This document shows positions 1 to 8,683 of a DNA stretch of 64,000 bases, in pieces; within the stretch, counting starts at the first letter, position 1; the number at the start of each line of letters is the position of its first letter. Below the pieces are notes generated by a model. The model was not told where the DNA came from. It worked only from the letters and a program-made list of their open reading frames with translations, and made no database searches. The translations under genes were made by a program, and so were the position numbers. This DNA is from Algoriphagus oliviformis (GTDB lineage: Bacteria; Bacteroidota; Bacteroidia; Cytophagales; Cyclobacteriaceae): NCBI RefSeq assembly GCF_017254915.1, contig NZ_JAFKCT010000008.1, forward strand, positions 186,001-250,000, written 5' to 3'.

Positions 1-789
1 AATTGTCCCAGCCACGGATCTGGACAGCATCGCAGTCGGCACACGCTGCTGACCATAGCTTCGGATGGCCTCTTCGATCCCCGGGATTCTCCGGTTTAGG
101 ATGGGCTCCAAGGCCTCGGGGGTGATGTCCGTGGGGGAAAGTCCAGTGCCTCCCGTAAAGATCAACAAGTCCGCCTCCTGTGCCATGGCATCGTGGGCCG
201 CATTTTGGATCCGGTCGCTGTCGTCGGGAATCACCACATAGCTGTTTACCTGGACCCCCAGGCCTTCCAGCTTTGCGATGATGACTTTGCCTGACTTGTC
301 TTCTCCTTGCCCTTTAGAGATCGAGTCGGAGCAGACGACCACCGCGGCTCTGAGCTTGCTGAAATCCGACTTTTGGTCAGACTTTCCGCCCCGCTTCTCC
401 AGCAGCTTGATATGCTGTATGCTGATGCCCTTATCAATCGGCTTGAGCATGTCATACATGGTCAGCGCCACCACCGAGGCCGCATGCATGGCTTCTACTT
501 CCACCCCGGTCTTGTAGATGGTATGGATCTCCACCAGCACCCGGATCTCCATCTCGCCGATCTCATAGCTCACCGAGGTAAACTCGATAGGCAATGGATG
601 GCAATCGGGAATCATGTCGGCGGTGCGCTTGGCGGCGAAAAGTCCTGCCGTCTTCGCCATTTCGAGCACGTCGCCTTTGGGAACGCTTCGGTCTTTTACT
701 GCCTGAATCGTTTCCGGTTTGCTGACGCAAACGATAGCCTGGGCAATTGCCTTTCTCAGCGTGGGTGATTTATGGGTAATGTTGATCAT
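1..789 (-). CDS. moaCB: MoaC-MoaB fusion, molybdopterin precursor synthesis (3' end cut by window edge)
   Basis: 263 codons are visible from ATG at 789 and the frame is open to base 1, so the C-terminus lies outside the window. Residues 1 to about 145 are a MoaC domain, cyclic pyranopterin monophosphate synthase, with KGDVLEMAKTAG at 38-49 and PDCHPLP at 61-67. From about 148 a MoaB/MogA molybdopterin-binding domain begins, with FTGGTGLSPTDITPEAL at 211-227. MoaC with MoaA makes cPMP. MoaB/MogA adenylylates molybdopterin. This single-chain arrangement is known in Bacteroidota. It is the last gene of the visible moa cluster, 82 bp after moaE. Cytoplasmic. Confidence 0.93.
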   Translation of the reverse strand, partial: MINITHKSPTLRKAIAQAIVCVSKPETIQAVKDRSVPKGDVLEMAKTAGLFAAKRTADMIPDCHPLPIEFTSVSYEIGEMEIRVLVEIHTIYKTGVEVEAMHAASVVALTMYDMLKPIDKGISIQHIKLLEKRGGKSDQKSDFSKLRAAVVVCSDSISKGQGEDKSGKVIIAKLEGLGVQVNSYVVIPDDSDRIQNAAHDAMAQEADLLIFTGGTGLSPTDITPEALEPILNRRIPGIEEAIRSYGQQRVPTAMLSRSVAGTI

Positions 790-871
790 TCTTTAGTTTT
801 TTGGTCGATGGCCCATAGACCATAGTCATTAATTCTATTGGAACGTGACATCGGACACCGGACATCCAACC

Positions 872-1318
872 TCACACATTCACCTTCCACACATGCCCTT
901 CCGTATCCAAAATCTCCTTTCCCCAGACCGGCAGTTCGGCCTTGATCCGCTCCACCAGCTCGTCGCAGGCGTCCATGGCGGCTTTCCGGTGCTTGGAAGA
1001 GGTGAAGACGAAGAGGCAAAGCTCGCCCACTTTCACCTCACCGAGGCTGTGGTAGATGTGCATGCAGGTCAGGGGATACTTGGCAAAGATGGCCTCGCGG
1101 ATCTCAAAGGCCTTTTCCAGCGCCATCTCTTCGTAGGCCGTGTAGTCTATCGCCACGACCTTGCCCTCCGGCTTCTCATCCGCCCGTACCTGTCCCAGAA
1201 AGATGGAATGCCCTCCGATATCCGTTTTGCCGGAATGGTTGGCGATGGACTTGGCGATGGCGTCCGGGGAGATAGCTCCCTGCACGAATATGTTTTTGGG
1301 TGTTCTGACTTTATCCAT
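872..1318 (-). CDS. moaE: Molybdopterin synthase catalytic subunit MoaE
   Basis: 148 residues, normal MoaE length. With MoaD it inserts two sulfurs into cPMP to form molybdopterin dithiolene. Recognisable blocks are FLGQVR near 41-46, YTAYEEMALEKA near 59-70, IYHSLGEVKVGE near 88-99, SKHRKAA near 108-114 and PVWGKE near 130-135, the last carrying the conserved lysine before Glu. The ATG at 1318 lies inside the end of moeB (8 bp overlap), which points to translational coupling in the moa operon. The shape of the protein and its neighbours leave little doubt. Confidence 0.94.
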   Translation of the reverse strand: MDKVRTPKNIFVQGAISPDAIAKSIANHSGKTDIGGHSIFLGQVRADEKPEGKVVAIDYTAYEEMALEKAFEIREAIFAKYPLTCMHIYHSLGEVKVGELCLFVFTSSKHRKAAMDACDELVERIKAELPVWGKEILDTEGHVWKVNV

Positions 1319-2396
1319 GGTTGCTTGTCTGTTTGGGAAAGGCCTTGATGCCTCCCCGGATGGAATAGATTTTTTTGTCGGGAAAAATCCCCTTCAGCTG
1401 CAGTGCGGCAGTTTGGCTGCGCATTCCGCTTTGGCAGAAAAGGTAGATTTCCCCGCTGTCCTCCAACTTTTTGGCCGCAGTGGAAAGCTGGGAAAGCGGA
1501 ATTTCCAAGAGGCCTGCGCGCTCTAGTCTCGGCAGTTCGTCCCTGTCCCGTACATCGACCAAGGTAACGCTTGGCCTTGGATTTTCGAGGACAAACTGCC
1601 AATCCACCTGCTCCACGCCTTCGCAGGCCAGCTCGTAGTTGGTCTGGGAAAAAGCCCTTTTGGAGCTTGGGACAGCAGCTTTTGAAGTGGGATTGGGAAA
1701 AATCTCGACTTCGTAAGTTTGGGCAGAGAGGGAGTTGAAAAACAGCATTTTGTTCTTCAGCGGCTTTCCAAAACCGGTCAACACTTTGATCGCCTCCAAA
1801 GCCATTAGGTTACCGATAATCCCCGGCAAAACGCCCAACACGCCGGTTTCGGCACAGTTGGGGATCTCCGAGGCGGCTGGCATCTGGGGATATACGTCGC
1901 GGTAGTTGCAGGCATTTTCTTCCAGATTGAAAACCGAAACCTGTCCCTCATTCAGGTAAACCGCCCCGAAAACCAGGGGCTTGCCCAGCAGCACGCAGGC
2001 ATCGTTGACCAGGTATCGGGTGGGAAAATTGTCCGATCCGTCGATCACCAGGTCGTAGTCTGGGAGGATCTCCAGGGCATTTTCCACGGTGATATACTCA
2101 GGGATCTCCTCGATCTCCAAGTCGGAATATTTGCTTCGAAAGTAAGATGCAGCGGCTTCCACCTTGGGTTTCCCAAGGTCTTTTTCCCCATAAAGTACCT
2201 GACGGTTAAGGTTGGAAAGGGACACCTCGTCCCCGTCCATCAGGCCGATTTTGCCCACGCCCATGGCAGCCAGGTAGAGCAAAATCGGACAGCCCAAGCC
2301 ACCAGCCCCGATGAGCAGCACCTTGGCATCCTGGAGCTTTCGCTGGGCATCGGCTCCAAAGCCGGGCAGGATCGTCTGTCTTTCGAAGCGGCTCAT
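1311..2396 (-). CDS. moeB: MoeB/ThiF-type E1-like adenylyltransferase with C-terminal rhodanese domain
   Basis: 361 residues. The N-terminal E1-like domain (about 1-245) has the nucleotide loop GAGGLGCP near 31-38 and the NLNRQVLY block near 63-70. It should adenylate the GG terminus of MoaD. The C-terminal rhodanese domain (about 265-361) has the active loop CQSGMRS, so the protein could also carry the sulfur added to MoaD. The two CxxC pairs that bind zinc in E. coli MoeB are absent: the first position reads NACNYRDVYP. A cysteine is kept in PNCAETGVLGV. It sits 3 bp downstream of moaD and overlaps moaE by 8 bp. A role in thiamine synthesis (ThiF) cannot be excluded, but the context favours molybdopterin. 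Confidence 0.88.
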   Translation of the reverse strand: MSRFERQTILPGFGADAQRKLQDAKVLLIGAGGLGCPILLYLAAMGVGKIGLMDGDEVSLSNLNRQVLYGEKDLGKPKVEAAASYFRSKYSDLEIEEIPEYITVENALEILPDYDLVIDGSDNFPTRYLVNDACVLLGKPLVFGAVYLNEGQVSVFNLEENACNYRDVYPQMPAASEIPNCAETGVLGVLPGIIGNLMALEAIKVLTGFGKPLKNKMLFFNSLSAQTYEVEIFPNPTSKAAVPSSKRAFSQTNYELACEGVEQVDWQFVLENPRPSVTLVDVRDRDELPRLERAGLLEIPLSQLSTAAKKLEDSGEIYLFCQSGMRSQTAALQLKGIFPDKKIYSIRGGIKAFPKQTSNHG

Positions 2397-2399
2397 TTT

Positions 2400-2639
2400 T
2401 TATCCTCCGGAAAAGGGTGGCAACAGGGCTACCTCGGCTCCTGCGGGAATTTCCGCATCGCCTTGCAGCAGTTTTTTGTTGATCGCAAAGCCAAACTTGG
2501 CCGATTGCAAGTCCGGAAAACGTCCGCGGAGCGTCTCCCCCAGCGCGGCTAGCGTGCCGGGATTTTCCAGCTCCAGCTCCGCCGTGCCGATTTTCTCGGC
2601 GATCATTCCAAAGGCTTTGAGGTGTATTACTTGCTTCAT
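2400..2639 (-). CDS. moaD: Molybdopterin synthase sulfur carrier subunit MoaD
   Basis: 79 residues with the ubiquitin-like layout of MoaD and the C-terminus LLPPFSGG. The terminal GG is the site that MoeB adenylates and that is then thiocarboxylated. It donates sulfur to cPMP inside the MoaD-MoaE complex. The gene is followed after 3 bp by moeB and preceded by the TSUP exporter gene, all on the same strand, so it is very likely co-transcribed. The length matches the family (about 80 residues). Confidence 0.93.
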   Translation of the reverse strand: MKQVIHLKAFGMIAEKIGTAELELENPGTLAALGETLRGRFPDLQSAKFGFAINKKLLQGDAEIPAGAEVALLPPFSGG

Positions 2640-2668
2640 GATAGCTAATCTACGATTCTGGGCTGGCT

Positions 2669-3397
2669 TTAGCCAATAATCAGCTTCACCGCCGCAAAGG
2701 CCAGCACAAAGGCCAACAGGTATTTGAGGACTTTCGGGCTAAACTTTTTGGCTCCCAAATAAGCCCCAGCGGCTCCGCCGGCGACGGTCAGCGGCAGCAG
2801 GATCCAGAGCTGCGTGGAGAATTCGATGTGAAACACCGAGGCGCCTAGAAAGCCCGAGACGGAATTCAAAAAGATAAACAAGGCACTCAGCGCGGCGGTT
2901 TCCTTCACTCCTGCCCAGCCCAGCATCAGGATGATCGGGGACAGGATGATGCCCCCGCCTATGCCGATCATGCCGGAGAACAGACCGATGGCAAAGCCCA
3001 GCAGCGGCCCCATCCACCATTGGCGCTCGATCTTTTCCGTATCCGAAATCGGAAAAACGCCGGCAAAGCGCAGCACCGGAAAGATGAGCAGGACACCCAG
3101 GATTCTTTTGTAAATCCCCGTCTCCAAGAGCATCGTGCCGCCCAGATAGGCGGCCGGGATCGAGAAAATGATCAGGGACAGAAAGAGGCTGAGAGGAAAC
3201 TTGCCCGATTTCCTGTAGTTGAGGAAGGAAATCATGGACACAAACATGTTCAGAATAAGCGCAGACGGCCGGATTTCCTCAGGCGCAAAACCCATCAGGG
3301 CCAAGATCATCAAGTAGCTGCTGGCGCCGCCATGGCCTACCGATGCGTACATGAATGCCGCAAAGGGCATCAGAACGTATAAAAACCAGTCCCACAT
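2669..3397 (-). CDS. TSUP-family (TauE/SafE) membrane anion exporter
   Basis: About 242 residues with roughly eight hydrophobic segments. The TSUP signatures are two related halves with HGGASSYLMILALMGF near 22-37 and a glycine-rich GMIGIGGGIILSPI segment near the middle. The family moves sulfite, sulfoacetate or other organosulfur anions. ATG at 3397 is preferred; a GTG lies two codons upstream at 3403. It lies between moeA and moaD, so it belongs to the moa transcription unit. Its sulfur link fits the sulfur chemistry of molybdopterin, but a role in molybdate, sulfite or thiosulfate handling is only inference. Confidence 0.85.
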   Translation of the reverse strand: MWDWFLYVLMPFAAFMYASVGHGGASSYLMILALMGFAPEEIRPSALILNMFVSMISFLNYRKSGKFPLSLFLSLIIFSIPAAYLGGTMLLETGIYKRILGVLLIFPVLRFAGVFPISDTEKIERQWWMGPLLGFAIGLFSGMIGIGGGIILSPIILMLGWAGVKETAALSALFIFLNSVSGFLGASVFHIEFSTQLWILLPLTVAGGAAGAYLGAKKFSPKVLKYLLAFVLAFAAVKLIIG

Positions 3398-3406
3398 TTC
3401 CACCGG

Positions 3407-4591
3407 CTACCAAGGATAAAATGCGACCAAGCTGGCCTCTTCCACATGATTTTGGTCTTGGGGCACTTCCACCAAGCCATCTGCCACGCCAAAGGGCAGC
3501 AGATTGAAGGATTCCTGGCCGGGCAGCAGCACGACTCTGCCGCTTTCCACTTTTGCCTTCAGGAAAAAAGTCAAGTCCGCCTGCTTGTCAAAGTCGCGCG
3601 CTATCGGCAGGTATTGGGGCGAGCGCCAGGCGGCGGGATTGCCCATCCAGTGCTGCATGCAAGGCTTCACATACTGCATGAAGCAGGACAGCACGGAGGC
3701 CGGATTTCCCGGCAGGGCAAAGACGAGTTTGTCGCCCTTTTTCCCCGCAAAGAGCGGCTTTCCCGGACGCTGCTTCACTTTGTAGAAGAGCTGCTCCACT
3801 CCATTTTGGTGCAGGCTGTCTTTCACAAAGTCATAGTCTCCCACGGAAATGCCCCCTGTGAGCAGCAGGATATCGGAGGCTTCCAGCGCTTCCGCCACCA
3901 CCCGCGTGACTTCTTCGGGCTCGTCCTTGGCCTTGAAGACCCGGAGTCCAGAAATGCCGAGCAGCTCCAAATAGGCGCTGAGCGCGGGCCCGTTGGCATT
4001 GTAGATTTGTCCGGGCTGCAGGGCATAGCCCAAGTCGATGATCTCGTCACCCGTCAGGATCAGTGAAATCTTTGGAATGGAAAAAACCTCCACTTCCTGG
4101 ATGCCCAGCGAGGCCAAGAGGCCGATGGTGCCGGGCGTGATCTGCGTGCCGGACGCGACCACTTCGCTGCCCTTGCGACATTGGGCTCCCTGCTTTCGGA
4201 CGTTCGCCCCTTTGGCAAAGTGCTCCGCGTCAAAAAACACCATATCCCCTGTCCGCTCGATCTGCTCCTGCTGGATCACCGTGTCAGCCCCCTTGGGCAC
4301 CGGCGCACCGGTGAATATCCGCACGGCCTTGCCCTGAGGCAATACAAAGTCCGGCATGGCTCCGGCCGGTACCACATCCACCACTTCCCGTCCCTCTCCC
4401 GAGTCGTCGAAGGCCAAGGCATAGCCGTCCATCCCCGAATTGTCAAAGGAGGGCACGTCCATGGGGGCGAGGATAGCTGAGTAGGTAAACTTCCCGAGAC
4501 TCTCCGCCAAGGGAAGGCGGATCGGAACGCGGGTGATTGGTAGGTTTTTGAGCAGGATTTTGGCTTCGGATACGCCGATGAATTCTTTCAT
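3407..4591 (-). CDS. moeA: Molybdopterin molybdenumtransferase MoeA
   Basis: 394 residues, the usual MoeA length. It inserts molybdate into adenylylated molybdopterin. Visible blocks are DVPSFDNSGMDGYA near 44-57, the MoCF-biosynthesis domain motif LTGGISVGDYDFV near 244-256, and the LPGNPAS loop near 293-299. MoeA acts directly after the MoaB/MogA-type domain encoded at the left edge. The start codon abuts the moaA stop codon with no gap, so the two are almost certainly co-translated. Cytoplasmic. Confidence 0.95.
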   Translation of the reverse strand: MKEFIGVSEAKILLKNLPITRVPIRLPLAESLGKFTYSAILAPMDVPSFDNSGMDGYALAFDDSGEGREVVDVVPAGAMPDFVLPQGKAVRIFTGAPVPKGADTVIQQEQIERTGDMVFFDAEHFAKGANVRKQGAQCRKGSEVVASGTQITPGTIGLLASLGIQEVEVFSIPKISLILTGDEIIDLGYALQPGQIYNANGPALSAYLELLGISGLRVFKAKDEPEEVTRVVAEALEASDILLLTGGISVGDYDFVKDSLHQNGVEQLFYKVKQRPGKPLFAGKKGDKLVFALPGNPASVLSCFMQYVKPCMQHWMGNPAAWRSPQYLPIARDFDKQADLTFFLKAKVESGRVVLLPGQESFNLLPFGVADGLVEVPQDQNHVEEASLVAFYPW

Positions 4592-5572
4592 TTATCCTCC
4601 GATTGTGATCATACTTCGGTTTTCCATCTTGTCGGGATCGGCCTTTTTGTAGTCCGAGGTGAACTGTCCACCTAGGGCGGCGTGCTTTCTGGCCACGGAC
4701 TCGTGGATCAGCGGCACCACTTCCTGTCCAGCCCTCAGGGCCGACAGCAGATCCAGTTCTTCTTTGCCAAAAAGGCAATTTTTGATCTTCCCATCCGCAG
4801 TCAGACGGAGGCGGTTGCAGTTGCCGCAGAAGTGCTCGCTCATCGTGGTGATGAAGGCAAAAGTCCCCGCAAATCCCGGCACCTGGTATTTCTTGGCCGT
4901 ATCGTGCTTCATATCTTCGAGCTTTTCCACCGGAAACTCCCGTTTCACCCGGTCCAGCATCTGCTTGGCGGTGACCACCTGCTTGCTGGTCCAGTGGTTG
5001 CCCGCGAAGGGCATAAACTCGATGAAGCGTACATGGAGGGGCAGCTTTTCCGTAGTGCGGACAAAGCCACAAAGCTCATCCTCTATCAGTCCGTGCAGCG
5101 CCACCGCATTGACCTTGACCCGAAAGCCCTCGTCGAGCAGCAGCAGGATATTGTCCCACACCTGCCCAAACTGGTCACGACGGGTGAGCTTTTGGAATTT
5201 TTCCCTGTCCAGCGTGTCGAGACTCACGTTGACGGAGCGGACTCCGGCCGACTTGAGGTTCTGAATGTGCTTGTGGATCAGGACGCCATTGGTAGTGAGG
5301 GTGGTCTCCACGCCCATCTTAGCGATGCCGTCGAGGATCTCAGGAAATTCCTTTCTGACCAGCGGCTCTCCCCCGGTCAGGCGGATCTTTTTCACTCCCA
5401 AATCCACAAAAACCCTCGCCAAGGTCAAAACCTCCTCCGTGCTCATGAGCCGGGAAGAAGGCATCCACACCATCTCCTCCACCGGCATGCAGTAGCTGCA
5501 GCGGAAGTTGCAGTTATCGGTCAGCGATATCCGCAGGTAATCGTGTGTACGTCCAAACTGATCCTGAAGCAT
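4592..5572 (-). CDS. moaA: GTP 3',8-cyclase MoaA (radical SAM)
   Basis: 326 residues. It converts GTP to 3',8-cyclo-GTP, the first step of molybdenum cofactor synthesis. The radical SAM cluster motif CNFRCSYC is at 21-28, TGGEPL follows near 66-71, and the second [4Fe-4S] site is visible as CGNCNRL near 262-268 with a further cysteine in IKNCLFG. The protein ends in GG, which is needed for activity in known MoaA. It is the first gene of the moa run and abuts moeA. No molybdenum-cofactor riboswitch was recognised in the 63 bp upstream. Confidence 0.95.
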   Translation of the reverse strand: MLQDQFGRTHDYLRISLTDNCNFRCSYCMPVEEMVWMPSSRLMSTEEVLTLARVFVDLGVKKIRLTGGEPLVRKEFPEILDGIAKMGVETTLTTNGVLIHKHIQNLKSAGVRSVNVSLDTLDREKFQKLTRRDQFGQVWDNILLLLDEGFRVKVNAVALHGLIEDELCGFVRTTEKLPLHVRFIEFMPFAGNHWTSKQVVTAKQMLDRVKREFPVEKLEDMKHDTAKKYQVPGFAGTFAFITTMSEHFCGNCNRLRLTADGKIKNCLFGKEELDLLSALRAGQEVVPLIHESVARKHAALGGQFTSDYKKADPDKMENRSMITIGG

Positions 5573-5635
5573 GATACGATGATAGGCAATAATATTCTGA
5601 ATTGAAATTTACGGTTTTTTCATGGGAACGTCCCC

Positions 5636-6541
5636 CTACTCGCCCTTTCGGTACTGAGTGGGACTTTTGGCCATGTGTTTTTTGAAGAAATTGTTGAAAT
5701 GGGTCACCTCGTTAAAACCCAAGGCGAAGGCGATCTCCGACACGTTCCATTTGCTCTGCTGAAGGAGGATTTTGGCCTCCTGCAGCAGCCGCTCCGCGAT
5801 CAGGATGGAGGTGGTCTTGCCGGTCATTTCCTTGACCGCACGGTTGAGATGGTTCACATGGACATTGAGCTGGCTGGCGAAATCCGAGGGCGTCCGCAGC
5901 TGTATGGTCGCGTGGTTTTCGTCGATGGGAAACTGCCGCTCCAGCAGCTCCAGAAAGATCGAAGCGATCCTAAGGGCGGCATTCCCCCGATGGTGGGCGA
6001 CCTGCACCTCGGCAGGCTGCAGCTTCATCCCAAAATGGATCAGCTCAAAAACCAGGTTTCTCAGCCGGTCATACTTGTACTTGTATTCGGAGTTGAACTC
6101 CTCCAGCATCTTTTCGAAGATCTTGCCCACCTCGCTCGCTTCCTCGTCGGAAAGCTCGAAAATATGCGTTCCGTTTGGGTGGAAGACCTCGTACTGCTGG
6201 ATCTGCCCAAAATTCATGAAGAAATGGGGATTGAAGATGCAGTACATGCCGCCGTTGTGCGCATTGAGGTGGTCCCACTTGTAGGGAACGAGGGGATTGG
6301 AAAAGGACAGGGCCTGCTTTTTCACCACATAGACCCGGTCCGCGTAGTGCACCGTGCTCGCTCCGGTCACCAGCATGACCTTATAGAAATCCCTCCTGCG
6401 GTAAGGCACGCTCTTGACGTTCCCCTCCAGGTAGGGCTCCAGGCGAAAGATATTGAAGTGTCCCAGGTCGTTTTTGATGCTTTCGGGAATCCACTGAAAC
6501 TTCCTGCTGTAAAACTCCTCCAATGTTTCTGGCTTTTCCAT
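5636..6541 (-). CDS. AraC-family transcriptional regulator
   Basis: 301 residues from ATG 6541. Upstream in-frame starts at 6571 and 6598 would overlap the preceding gene. The N-terminal part (about 1-170) looks like a cupin-type effector domain. The C-terminal 100 residues form the double helix-turn-helix: LQEAKILLQQSKWNVSEIAF, then ALGFNEVTHFNNFFKKH and the signature SPTQYRKGE at the end. The gene starts 4 bp after the stop of the outer-membrane protein gene and lies 63 bp before moaA on the same strand, so it could regulate either; neither link is shown. Confidence 0.9.
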   Translation of the reverse strand: MEKPETLEEFYSRKFQWIPESIKNDLGHFNIFRLEPYLEGNVKSVPYRRRDFYKVMLVTGASTVHYADRVYVVKKQALSFSNPLVPYKWDHLNAHNGGMYCIFNPHFFMNFGQIQQYEVFHPNGTHIFELSDEEASEVGKIFEKMLEEFNSEYKYKYDRLRNLVFELIHFGMKLQPAEVQVAHHRGNAALRIASIFLELLERQFPIDENHATIQLRTPSDFASQLNVHVNHLNRAVKEMTGKTTSILIAERLLQEAKILLQQSKWNVSEIAFALGFNEVTHFNNFFKKHMAKSPTQYRKGE

Positions 6542-6545
6542 GGGC

Positions 6546-7313
6546 TTAGTTTTTGTCTTTTCGATAGTCATTGGCAAAGGTGTACAGGAGACTGACATTC
6601 CATACCAGGTCGTCTCCGGGGACCGTGGAGTCTATTTTTTGGTTAAAAAGGGTCTGGACTCCTATCGGAAAATCCTCCTTGGTCAGCGTGAAGCTGGAAG
6701 ACACATAAAACCCCGAGGTCTGGTCCACCCGCAGAAAGTAGAGCTGGGGATTGACCCGCAGCATCAGGTCCTTCACGATCCGCAGGTCAGACAGCACCGT
6801 ATTCCAAGCGACAAAATCCGTCCTTTTCGGCCCTGTGGGGTTGAACCCTTCCCCATGCAGGTAGTACAGGCCGGTGCTGAGGTGGTCGGACACCTTGTAC
6901 ATCGGCGTGAGTTCCCCGGCCAAGTAGCGGTTGGCGACAAACATCGTCTCCGTCTTGCCGTCGATGACCACCTCCCGGTCTTGGAAGATAAAAGCCGGGT
7001 GCGCACCTGCACCTAGCGTAAACCGACTGTCCTTCAGTATTTTGTAGCGCCACCAAAAGACGAAAGACCAAGGCTTGCCATTCATCCCGAAGCGAAACAT
7101 GGGATCAAAGGACAGGCGCTCTCCTCCCGCACTGAGGTCAAAGAACACCGCCGGCCTGCCGAGCGAGAAGGAGGGAATGATGGATATCCCGTTGTTGGTC
7201 GCGGAGATGGTGCCGTCGAAATGTTTGATTCCTTGTGCCCGCAGCGGCGAATGGCCTGCCGGCCACAACGTGACCCCGCAGACGAGCAGCAGGGCAAATC
7301 GAAATACTTTCAT
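6546..7313 (-). CDS. Exported protein, probable outer-membrane beta-barrel
   Basis: 255 residues. Residues 1-26 form a Sec signal peptide with a likely cut after LRAQ. The rest is rich in alternating aromatic and polar strands (FVFWWRYKIL, LSTGLYYLHGEGF, QLYFLRVD) and ends in LLYTFANDYRKDKN. This fits a small outer-membrane barrel, but no named family was recognised. It lies directly upstream of the AraC gene on the same strand (4 bp gap), so the two are probably co-transcribed. Function unknown. Confidence 0.7.
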   Translation of the reverse strand: MKVFRFALLLVCGVTLWPAGHSPLRAQGIKHFDGTISATNNGISIIPSFSLGRPAVFFDLSAGGERLSFDPMFRFGMNGKPWSFVFWWRYKILKDSRFTLGAGAHPAFIFQDREVVIDGKTETMFVANRYLAGELTPMYKVSDHLSTGLYYLHGEGFNPTGPKRTDFVAWNTVLSDLRIVKDLMLRVNPQLYFLRVDQTSGFYVSSSFTLTKEDFPIGVQTLFNQKIDSTVPGDDLVWNVSLLYTFANDYRKDKN

Positions 7314-7693
7314 GGTAAGGTCTATTTTGGGTGAATGCTGGCTTCTCCATGCATTTCTTCAAAATTGGCTGATTGAGTGCCTGGAGAAAAATGAAAATCA
7401 AAGTAAAACTTACACATTTCAAACATAGAAACCTCAAGCCTCTACTTAATTCTATGATGCTAAGAGTCTAGTCCCACAGCAGGCCAGACCGACCAACAAA
7501 GCTTGGATATTTGATTTTGATAAGTATTGGTTTGATCCGCGTTGGTTTATCCTTCTGGAAACAAGGAACTTTGATTACTCTTTAAAAAAGGACTTTGCTC
7601 CGAGGCAGGTTGACCTGTTCCTACCGTGCGCAACCCCTAGGAACCGCCGCTACTCTGGGCTAATCCCAATCCACACTTATAGAAAAGAAAGAC
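7314..7693. other. Divergent intergenic region
   Basis: This 380-bp region separates the minus-strand membrane-protein gene from the plus-strand aldo/keto reductase. It is less GC-rich than its flanks. A minus-strand TATGTTTG, matching the Bacteroidota -7 consensus TAnnTTTG, is at 7420-7427, about 107 bp upstream of the start at 7313. No clear -33 box was found with it. No supported gene or RNA was seen. Confidence 0.45.
7420..7427 (-). promoter_or_regulatory. Candidate -7 box TATGTTTG
   Basis: An exact match to the Bacteroidota sigma-A -7 consensus TAnnTTTG on the minus strand, upstream of the membrane-protein gene starting at 7313. A matching -33 TTTG at the usual distance is not evident, so this rests on one element only. 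Confidence 0.35.
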
Positions 7694-8683
7694 ATGGAAA
7701 AGCGAATTCTTGGAACCAATGGCCTCGAAGTCTCCACGCTGGGACTGGGCTGCATGGGCATGAGCTTTGGCTACGGCCCTGCCAAAAGCGAAACCGACAT
7801 GATTCCCGTGATCCGGGCCGCGGTAGAAAAGGGCGTGACCTTCTTTGACACCGCGGAGGTTTATGGCCCATTTATCAACGAAGAGCTGGTAGGCAAAGCC
7901 CTCGAACCCTTCAAAGGACAGGTGAAGATCGCCACCAAGTTTGGCTTTGCTCCCGACGAAAACGGCAAATGGTCCCAGCTCGACAGCCGTCCGGAGCACA
8001 TTCGCCAGGTAGCGGAAGCTTCGCTCAAGCGGCTGAAAGCCGAGCGCATCGACCTCTTCTACCAGCATCGGGTCGATCCCAAAGTCCCCATCGAGGAGGT
8101 GGCCGGAGCGGTCAAGGAACTGATCCAGGAGGGCAAGGTCGCTCACTTCGGGCTTTCGGAAGCCGGAGCCAAAACCATCCGCCGGGCACATGCCGTGCAG
8201 CCCGTGGCGGCCTTGCAAAGCGAGTATTCCCTCTGGTGGCGGGAACCAGAAGCCGAAATCCTGCCAACCCTGGAGGAGCTGGGGATCGGATTTGTGCCCT
8301 TCAGCCCGCTGGGCAAGGGCTTTCTGACCGGCAAGATCGACTCCTCTACGGCCTTTGACGCGAGCGACTTCCGCAGTGTGGTTCCGCGCTTTGCGGAGGA
8401 AAACCGCAAGGCCAACCAAGCGCTCGTCGACCAGCTCCAGCTCATCGCCGATGCCCACCAGGCCACACCCGCACAGATCGCGCTCGCCTGGCTTTTGGCG
8501 CAAAAGCCCTGGATCGTCCCCATCCCCGGCACCACCAAGCTCCACCGCTTGGAAGAAAACCTGGGCGCCGCTTCGGTCAAGCTTTCCGCCCAAAACCTGA
8601 TGATCATAGACCAAGCCCTCGAAAATCTGAAGATCGTAGGCGAAAGATATCCCGCCGCCGCGCAAAAGATGATTGACAGGTAG
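7694..8683 (+). CDS. Aldo/keto reductase, cytoplasmic paralogue
   Basis: 329 residues, no signal peptide. The AKR catalytic tetrad is complete: D52 and Y57 in FFDTAEVYGP, K82 in ATKFGF and H125 in FYQHRVDP. It is likely an NADPH-dependent reductase of aldehydes or ketones of the AKR13/YajO-like type; the substrate cannot be read from sequence. The next gene encodes a close paralogue with the same tetrad but a Tat signal, so the pair looks like a duplication followed by retargeting. It is divergent from the 6.5-7.3 kb membrane protein. Confidence 0.92.
   Translation: MEKRILGTNGLEVSTLGLGCMGMSFGYGPAKSETDMIPVIRAAVEKGVTFFDTAEVYGPFINEELVGKALEPFKGQVKIATKFGFAPDENGKWSQLDSRPEHIRQVAEASLKRLKAERIDLFYQHRVDPKVPIEEVAGAVKELIQEGKVAHFGLSEAGAKTIRRAHAVQPVAALQSEYSLWWREPEAEILPTLEELGIGFVPFSPLGKGFLTGKIDSSTAFDASDFRSVVPRFAEENRKANQALVDQLQLIADAHQATPAQIALAWLLAQKPWIVPIPGTTKLHRLEENLGAASVKLSAQNLMIIDQALENLKIVGERYPAAAQKMIDR

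Noticed and set aside
5573..5635. Molybdenum cofactor riboswitch before moaA
   Set aside because: Only 63 bp are available and no matching stem-loop pattern was recognised.
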